From NCBI GenBank assembly GCA_021307315.1, contig JAJSPD010000001.1, positions 1,612,001 through 1,676,000 on the forward strand: DNA of 64,000 nucleotides, in the 5' to 3' direction. Shown here piece by piece: positions 57,184 to 64,000 of this stretch; positions within the stretch are counted from its first letter, which is position 1; the number at the start of each line of letters is the position of its first letter. The position numbers were made by a program, and so were the translations under genes. This DNA is from Bisporella sp. PMI_857. Its lineage: Eukaryota; Ascomycota; Leotiomycetes; Helotiales; Helotiaceae. A model generated the notes under the pieces. It saw nothing but the letters and a program-made list of their open reading frames with translations. It was not told the origin of the DNA and made no database searches.

Positions 57184-59399
57184 AGAACAAGCCTGTACCT
57201 GCTGGAGATCCGATATTCTAGGCTGAGCCGGTTCGGATTTAATTATCGATGATAGCGAAGAGGAATGCTCCTAGCTGGAGCTTCGTTGGGCACTCGCTGT
57301 TGTTCTCCAATTCGTGAGCCTCATCTGCTGGTGTCAGCGAGCCTCGCTATGATGGCTCAGCGAGCCTCGCCTCCCTATTATCCCCAGTCCTGCTCTTTAG
57401 ATACTAGCTAACCTGTGTAGACTGTGAGGTTATATTCCTTTCAAACTAGTATCGCTAAGTCTTGCTCCAAGCTGCGTCGTCAACGGAGCTCTAGTCCTTC
57501 TATATGATATGTGTATAGATTGTGGCTGTCGCAAAGACTCAATATTTGAGTAGAGAGCGGATGGGATTCGAAGAGAACCTCCTATTCACCAAACGAAAGC
57601 GAAATATGTTTCCAGCCAAGGAGGCCTCTCTGTGAACTTCCCGAATCTCTTCACTCAAGCAGTGTAATATCTTAGTTGCCTGCCAGGCTGAACAGCTAAT
57701 GTGGTTGAGCTAGGTCCTCTGAGTTGCAGAGCGTTCAGTTGCAGGTCCCTGAGCTCAACGGTAGATAACAAGATAATAATTCGGCTGTTGGAAAGATGAT
57801 GGCAGCAAGGTGTATATCACACATGCGAAGGACCGGAGAAGCGTAATTGCAAGGGCGATTCTGCTGCAGGTGCTGAAATCCACAGGCCAGCACAGGGCCA
57901 AAGGAACCTTGGATGCTAATGCTGTCAATCTGTAGTTCTGGTGTGGTCAAGTTTGGTGATGATTCGCGGAGGTCGTACAGCAATGGAGTGGTGCAGGGCA
58001 TGCAGAGGCAGGAGCAGAAGCTCGTCTTCAACGGGATGTTCAGTTGTGGTGGGGCAAAACGTGGTGAGGGGAAACTCGGCCGAGCCAGCTGAACCGTGTC
58101 CTAAGACGCAATACTTTCCGAACTGTAAGTATATTACCGCAAAGCTGTCTATAAAACACCTGAAATGTTAACTCTCGGATGCCCAAGCCTACACTCGCGC
58201 TCATACGTTTGACTTTTCGAATTGGGGTAAGAGCAAAGTAGCCATACAGAAGGGCCATCACTTTTGGCCATCGGCCAAGAAGAATCGACAAGGCCGAACA
58301 CCAAGAAGGAGCGGCCCCTTATAATCAACAAAAGAGACAATATCATAAGGGAAGAAACTGAACACGTACCTAGTATATATCCTCAAGCCATATTGAAAAA
58401 CCACCTGTAGGCTCGCTGTGGGGTTGCAAGCCTTCTGTCATAGGCTTATCTTTTGAGCCCGCTCACTGTTGACACAAATTCCAACAATTTAACCATGCAT
58501 CAACAACCCGATACACGACTTAGTCGGAGATATATTTATTCTGTCGAGTGGTCAGAAATTAACTGGCCACAATCCATCGAGTTGATGATTTCCTAATTCT
58601 GACGTTTGCAGCAACTGGCATATGCACCACGCCTCATATGTAGGAAATGCTGTTAGCAGAAGCGCCGACTCCATCACTGTGTAGTAAGCAGGATATTATG
58701 ACACCCACCATCACGAAGCGGAGAACCCTCATTCTCCTACCTCGTGTTAAACTATCACATACTTAATAGCATCGGTGGTGGTTGAGGGCGCTAGAGCCTG
58801 TTTTCGTGTTACCGCGGGGTTTGATTGTGGACCTCATTTCTGTTCAACGTCAGACAACGCCTCTGTTGAACACAGCTGTCCCGAATCAAGCCACCTTGTT
58901 GCTTCTGTTTAGCCACGGCCAATTGCTCCGGCTAATGTGCCATGCTTTTCTTCTGACCATCTGGTATTTATGCTGGATCTTGTATTGTTGAGCCTCTCAA
59001 AAATTCTAGCTCGACTAGCTCGCAAAGCTATCATCTATCATTTTTGAAATTAAACCAGTGTTAAGCCAAATGTCATCTGTCAAGCCTTAGCGGATGATCT
59101 GTTTGAAAATGATAACATAACCTCCTCGGAGGTCGGGTTGCACAAGACCTACTTTCCCAAATCCTTTGCGGGTGTCTGCATCTCGCATATTTCCTCTTGG
59201 TGAAGTCTGAGCTTCCTCTTTATATCAGATATCACAATTCTCAGTTTCCAAAAGCTGTAAGCGGACTATAAAGCCGTGGTTGGGATGAGCGGTGAGGGTT
59301 TTTCTGGCGTCGTTATTTCCATTTTCCGCTTGGCGTCATAGATAGAACCCGCGTACGCTGGCTAGAAACTGCAGAAGTCAAGCATCGACATCTTGTAGG

Positions 59400-60370
59400 T
59401 ATCGGGTCTCGGAGGTAGATTCGGGAGTGCAATCGGGTATTTCGGGCCGAACCAACGGAAGGCAAGCCCTGCAAAAGCTGCCGGATTAGCCAAGTAAAAA
59501 TGTGTAACAGAGAAAGCCCAGAAGTTGGATGGAAGTAGAGTCCAGGGCTCGACGTTGTCTCAAAAGGTGATGCTTAAGAAGATAGTGGAAAATGGAAATC
59601 CGTAAATGTATTATAAAGCGATTTTGAAAGCAGCTACCTATTATGTAGAAGCTCACGCAATCGATTCGGCAAAGCGAATTTGGGAATTTGAGGATCGACA
59701 GCAGATAATATATCCTGTGGTGGATTTGTATTCTTCAAACACTATCTTGAATTGCAGCTGGTAAGTGCCGGAGGGCTACCAAGGAAGTAGACAAACCCGG
59801 GCAAGCAACTGCCTGTCTGAACATTCGAATCGGTTCCATGATAGCACATGTGAGAACTACCTTGCAGTAATATAGAATATAGCATCTGAAATGCGCAGCC
59901 ATAGGGATGTGAATCGAGTTTTGGAGGAGCATGTTATGGGGTAGCAGACGTTCGGTAGAATCAGCATTTGTCGAGGTGAACAGGAAACCAAAAGAGGGCC
60001 CGCCACACCTAGATAAGAATTCGGTTTGTAAGAAGCTGAATAGTGCCATTTGATCTGGGGTATGCAGAGATTCTGAGGCGATTTCTCGAGGAGTTCGTAA
60101 CTGGAGCTGGAGTGGGTGAGCAGGCGCTCATGACAACCGCACACCAAACGTGCTTCCGCCAAGGCAGGACAAGACTTTAGCTTAAAGGAAACTAAAGTTC
60201 ATGGGGGTGCGGAAGGAGTTTTGGGAAGATACCTCTGTTGAAAACCGAATTTGAAAGGGCTGGTTGAGGTAGAGGTTGGAGGTAGAGACAAGCTACGTGA
60301 GGACACCAGACCATCAAGAGAGGCCCGCCGTAACGAGAAAGAGTAGGCCTGCAAAAAGGCGAAAAGGATA
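59400..60370 (+). repeat. Divergent tandem repeat of about 300-325 bp
   Basis: Matching landmarks recur: GAGTTTTGG at 59915-59923 and 60216-60224, and GGCCCGCC at 59997 and 60322, with a related block starting GGGCC near 59444 that shares the following CCTGCAAAA stretch with the copy near 60350. Between landmarks the copies share many positions but carry indels. By-eye alignment suggests two clear copies and one weaker one. Confidence 0.5.
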
Positions 60371-60710
60371 GAATCACAAGAGGGATATCTACAGGTGAAC
60401 CATATCATGAAAACGGTTGTTCTTCATGTTAAAGTCTTCCAATATCGAAGCATCAGCATTTTTGCTCTTTTCTGTTGAATACCCTTGCCAGCTTGACCTT
60501 ATTGTCATTTTGCCCACTACTCCAGCATATTTTGCATCTAGCACTTTGCGGTCCATGTATTACAAGCTTTCGATTCTTCAATCTGTTTATTTCGTACTTG
60601 TTAGAGAGTGTGGATAATTTTTCTGTAAATGACAGCAATGGATATCATCTTGGTTCAATGGCTGTACTTCTGAGGTAACCTGCTTAGAAAGTTAAAAACA
60701 AATTTACCAT

Positions 60711-61470
60711 CATTGGCCATGATCTTGCTCTTGCTATATCTAATCCCGATGTAGACATGCAACAAGAACAAACAGAGACGTAGGAAGTATTCGTATTGGC
60801 CAGGTCACAGATACGTTCGTTCTTTCCAAAACTGCCTTACTTACAGACATGCAACGAGCCTATTTTCACTTGGCAGGCTACGTTCTATCATTGGCCAACT
60901 TCCTAGACATCGTGGTTCTTTCCTCCAAAACCACCATGGAGACATGCAACAGGCTTGTTCTAGACAGTAGAATTCCTCTGCTATCCAAGATCCTACCTAC
61001 CCTTCTTGGTAATAAAATATGGTGGTAGCTAACCGTTCACCACAAGGCTGCTCGACAGACATGCAACGGATCCTGCTCTTGCGGGAACCAGCTCATCTCA
61101 TTGGCCGAAATTCTGCCTTCCAGTTTAACTACCCAGCAAACATACGATTAAAAATCCGGGCCTCTAAAAAAACTTCCCAATGACCGGCTCTTGCTCTCTG
61201 ATACATGGTTCTTTCCTTTTATGTTCGGAAAATGCAAGGCTGGCCGTTAGACCCGCGACGAAACTGAAGTTTCTACACCACAGATCTTTCTCATTGGCTG
61301 GATTTTTTTCATTTTTTTTTCAGGGCTCACTGCTAAACTGATCACTGACCAAAACTTGTAGCAACCACGTAAAAAGGGTAGATTCTGTTGGCAGAATCCA
61401 TTTCTTTGGCTAATATTCTGCCAGATAGCAAAATAGTGGACAAGGCTGTCTTGCAGACAGGCAACCAAAT
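60711..61470 (+). repeat. Degenerate modules with AGACATGCAAC and CATTGGCC
   Basis: AGACATGCAAC occurs at 60753, 60845, 60940 and 61057 (spacing 92, 95 and 117 bp), with a variant AGACAGGCAAC near 61455. CATTGGCC occurs at 60711, 60889 and 61099, with CATTGGCTG at 61292. The latter is often followed by an ATTCTGCC-like word. The regular alternation indicates a decayed tandem array. Confidence 0.6.
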
Positions 61471-62612
61471 GAATTTCTTGGACCCAAAATTTTCTATCTT
61501 CCCAAAGTTCTGCTATCTTAGGCTAGAAACTTGGTTTTGGTTTCAGAGAAGCGGTGGAATATCTTTCGGCAGAAAAATTATGGAATTCATAGGCATACGA
61601 AGGAGTCTCTTTATGGGTATGAAGTTTTTTATAGATTTTTTAATAGTATCAGTGCTAAAGCATGCAAAAGAGCTTCTGATATTAGTAGTCGCTAGGCTTA
61701 AAACATAGTAGGATTTTTCTTCAATTAGCCATTTTTCTTGCTGCATTGGTGTCACGACTCTGGTTACTTTCATCATTGTTTACACAAAGGATTATGAAGT
61801 TGATAATATATGCCTAAACAACTCTCATCTCTGCTTGCCATTAGAGTATCCGTTCTAAAACTTACAGTTCATCTTTCCTTCCTTTAAAGTTCAGTTGAGC
61901 TAAGGTGTCTAGAACTGGCCATTTACCTACGATACCTCCCGATGTTTTGCCTGGTGAGTTTGCGATTGGGAGATATCTAACTATGCAGGAAGCAATATAG
62001 ACCACGAAACTATAAATGAGTTATGAAAGGTTAAGAGCATATATCCACAACGCATTGCCTTGCCCCTTTGAATGCGATTGACCCAGGTGCGCATCAGTTT
62101 AAACGTTGAGTTGTTCACAATACATACAGATATGTATAAGAAAGTTGATAATCTCTGGTTCAAACCTGCACAGTGCTTATATTCATTATCTAATATCACT
62201 ATATCAAGCCAAGATATGAGTATAAACCGATATACACATGCCAGACATCAAGTCCAACATTAAAGCTTGGCTCGACTGCCACCCCTTTTCCCTCTCGCTT
62301 AAATCTTCCGTAAACCACAACAAATGAGGATCTTACAAACTTTCAGCGTCTCCACATTTCCAACACATAGAATGAACAACTAGTGCTTAGATAAAGTAGA
62401 TTGGAAAGGCACAGCTGCTCAGGATTACCATCTAGCCTATTTTGTTGTGGATAATTTCCGATGCTGAGCCTGATTTGGGTTTAGGTCAATATTACTGATG
62501 CCGACAGCAAAGGACAAGAAAGCTTATAAGCTCGTTGTCAAGCCCAGGCATATCTACGGTACCAACGCTTTGCCGGTGTTACATCCCCATATCATTCTAA
62601 ACGCGATACATA

Positions 62613-63220
62613 ATGTCTGTACATACCGAAATCGAAATAGCCGCTTCGCCAGAACAAGTGCGGAAAGTAGTAAGTTGCCTCAACATCCCACCTGCCCGTC
62701 GGGTGGCCACGACGCATACTTCGAGTTATTATGCTCATATGATGTGTAGTTCCTTGACTTCGAGAACTGGCCGTTAGTTAAGAATGACCTGCTACGGACG
62801 TGCACCCGCAACCCGCCCACCAAGAGCGACCCTGTGGAGGCCGGCGAGAAATTAACTATGAATATGCGGGGCGTGACGTGCCAGGTTACTGTTCTAGTTC
62901 GTTCTTCTCTCCTCCCTCAGCTCAAAAAAGCCCAGTTCTTTCAGGGAAAAGTGTCTGATGACAAATGAATCATATAGGAAAACAGCGAGAGACAGTTTCG
63001 CTGGCGGGGTGACCTGTTTTACGTCCTGTCAGGCGAGCACATTTTCATCTTCGAGCCCAGCACGAAGAATCCCGGTGGCACGCGATTCGTGAACTCGGAG
63101 GTATTTTACAGGCTGAATGTAATACTCATGAAGATCCTGCCGCCGGTAGAGATGTTCCAGTCGTTTTGTCACGATCTTAAGAGGAGGGTTGAGGAGCTTA
63201 AGGCCAAGGGAGCGTTATGA
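62613..63220 (+). CDS. SRPBCC/START-like fold small protein
   Basis: Small protein of the SRPBCC (Bet v1/polyketide cyclase/START-like) superfamily, which forms a deep hydrophobic ligand pocket. Three short exons, 62613-62669, 62750-62884 and 62978-63220, join in frame to 144 residues, so no single long frame exposes it. It opens MSVHTEIEIAASPEQVRKV, continues FLDFENWPLVKNDLLRTCTR, then GEKLTMNMRGVTCQ, ENSERQFRWRGDLFYVLSGE, HIFIFEPSTKNPGGTRFVNSE and ends with a helix FQSFCHDLKRRVEELKAKGA. This order (strand-helix lead, curved sheet, long C-terminal helix) and the GGTRF motif are typical of fungal members. The ligand and role are unknown. It lies isolated beyond the repeat-rich region. The intron-2 donor is GTTACT, less canonical, but the join is required for the frame. 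Confidence 0.82.
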
Positions 63221-64000
63221 GCAGGCAAAGAAGTGGGAGATGAGCTGCCGAGACAACGAAAATGTAATGTGACAAGCTTCCAGAAGGAAGATAATAATAG
63301 ATTGGATGCTACGGTGATGATTGCCGATGACCTTTATGTTTCATGAAACATGTGGCAATGCTATACGATGCATTTCCATCACCAACCTGGAACGCCAGAG
63401 GTTGACTCCTATGAAACGTTATTTCCTCAAACGCTGATGAAAATAGAAGTTCGTGTTTCAGAACTCACGTAGTTTTGAAATGAGGATCCGGAGTTGCAGA
63501 CGCACCTCGTGGCACATCAACCTCGTAAAGCTTATCTTGTCGAACCATCACGTCCGTAGGGGAACTGAGGCTCTGCTTCTTCAGCTTCCTCGTCGCCGTG
63601 TGCCCCATCTCACGTGTAACGTTCGTCCGGTTGAATCAGACTTACTGGCTGAGAATCCCTCTCTTCAAGCGCCATTTCAGCGCTCACCACCTCGGATCTT
63701 CCATCCTTTTCCAAAATCCAATCCATATCATCCCATCTGCAAACGCTCTCGCCAGGGCATCTCATCCCAAATGGGCGCTTATTCTTTACTTTTCCAACGA
63801 ATCAATTGCCCATCATCCCCGCCTCTATCTGCCCTGTCCGCAACCCCTCCATGTCTGATCTGCGCCCCTGTACGCCTTTTCCCTTTAGCCAATCAATCTT
63901 AGCACAGAAAAACCGCCGGCGCTTAACCACCTCCCAGAATTTCGGGTTGCCGTTCTGACTAGCTGTATTAGGTTAGATCATACGTGGCCGCTTTTGAATG
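63221..64000. other. Gene-free right edge
   Basis: No convincing gene. Frames at 63453-63902 (plus) and a short minus-strand frame near 63600-63760 have no recognisable domain. Confidence 0.4.

Larger units (their letters stand above)
57184..62612. other. 5.4 kb gene-poor region with degenerate repeats
   Basis: No supported gene. It holds a direct repeat of CAGCGAGCCTCGC at 57335-57347 and 57358-57370, divergent about 300-325 bp tandem units at about 59400-60370, and a second family of shorter modules at about 60710-61460. Frames of 60-106 codons are scattered on both strands without domains. Confidence 0.6.

Noticed and set aside
63453..63902. 149-codon frame at the right edge
   Set aside because: Composition is basic/Pro/Ser without domain or plausible splice partners, and overlapping frames exist in the other phases.

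Overview
The window is nuclear DNA of a filamentous ascomycete (Pezizomycotina). The evidence is short GT..AG introns of about 45-150 bp in nearly every gene, roughly balanced base composition, dense CT-rich leaders, simple-sequence tracts between genes, and fungal-specific families (fungal rhodopsin-like 7-TM protein, class IV chitin synthase, Skt5/Chs4-type activator, polo kinase with a polo-box domain, GH17 wall glucanase). A Leotiomycete is my best guess, but this is an inference from overall gene style, not from a marker gene. I saw no tRNA, rRNA, CRISPR array, bacterial-type operon or intact transposon.

Layout. 1-16 kb is an accessory-like stretch: a 7-TM rhodopsin-like protein (minus) divergent from a complete cytochrome P450 (plus), a membrane-anchored pepsin-fold protein that has lost both catalytic motifs (minus), a secreted Pro/Thr-rich mucin-like wall protein with 22 copies of an 8-residue repeat (plus), a 6-phosphogluconate-dehydrogenase-like NAD(P) protein (plus), and a basic protein with an F-box-like motif (plus). 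17-26 kb is housekeeping: polo kinase (minus), OPA3-like mitochondrial protein (plus), an unidentified protein (plus), an Rtc3-type SBDS-domain protein (plus) and a small 4-TM protein (minus). 29-39 kb is signalling and regulation: RhoGEF (minus), proteasome chaperone Nas2 (plus), Ran GTPase (plus) and a homeodomain factor (plus). 40-53 kb is a cell-wall neighbourhood: a Sel1-repeat chitin synthase activator with a CaaX end (minus), a class IV chitin synthase (plus, divergent from the activator), and a secreted GH17 glucanase (plus). 54.7-57.2 kb holds a WD40 protein (minus). About 5.4 kb of gene-poor DNA with two families of degenerate tandem repeats follows, and then a small SRPBCC-fold protein (plus) in three short exons.

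Functional links. The chitin synthase activator, the chitin synthase and the GH17 enzyme belong to one process, wall construction. RhoGEF acts upstream of Rho-driven wall synthesis, and polo kinase and a Yox1-like homeodomain protein act in the cell cycle. Only the divergent activator/synthase pair is close enough to suggest shared regulation. I found no clearly new multi-gene system. The observations most worth pursuing are the catalytically dead, receptor-shaped aspartic protease, the mucin with a higher-order repeat pattern, the activator/synthase linkage, and the repeat fields at 59.4-61.5 kb.
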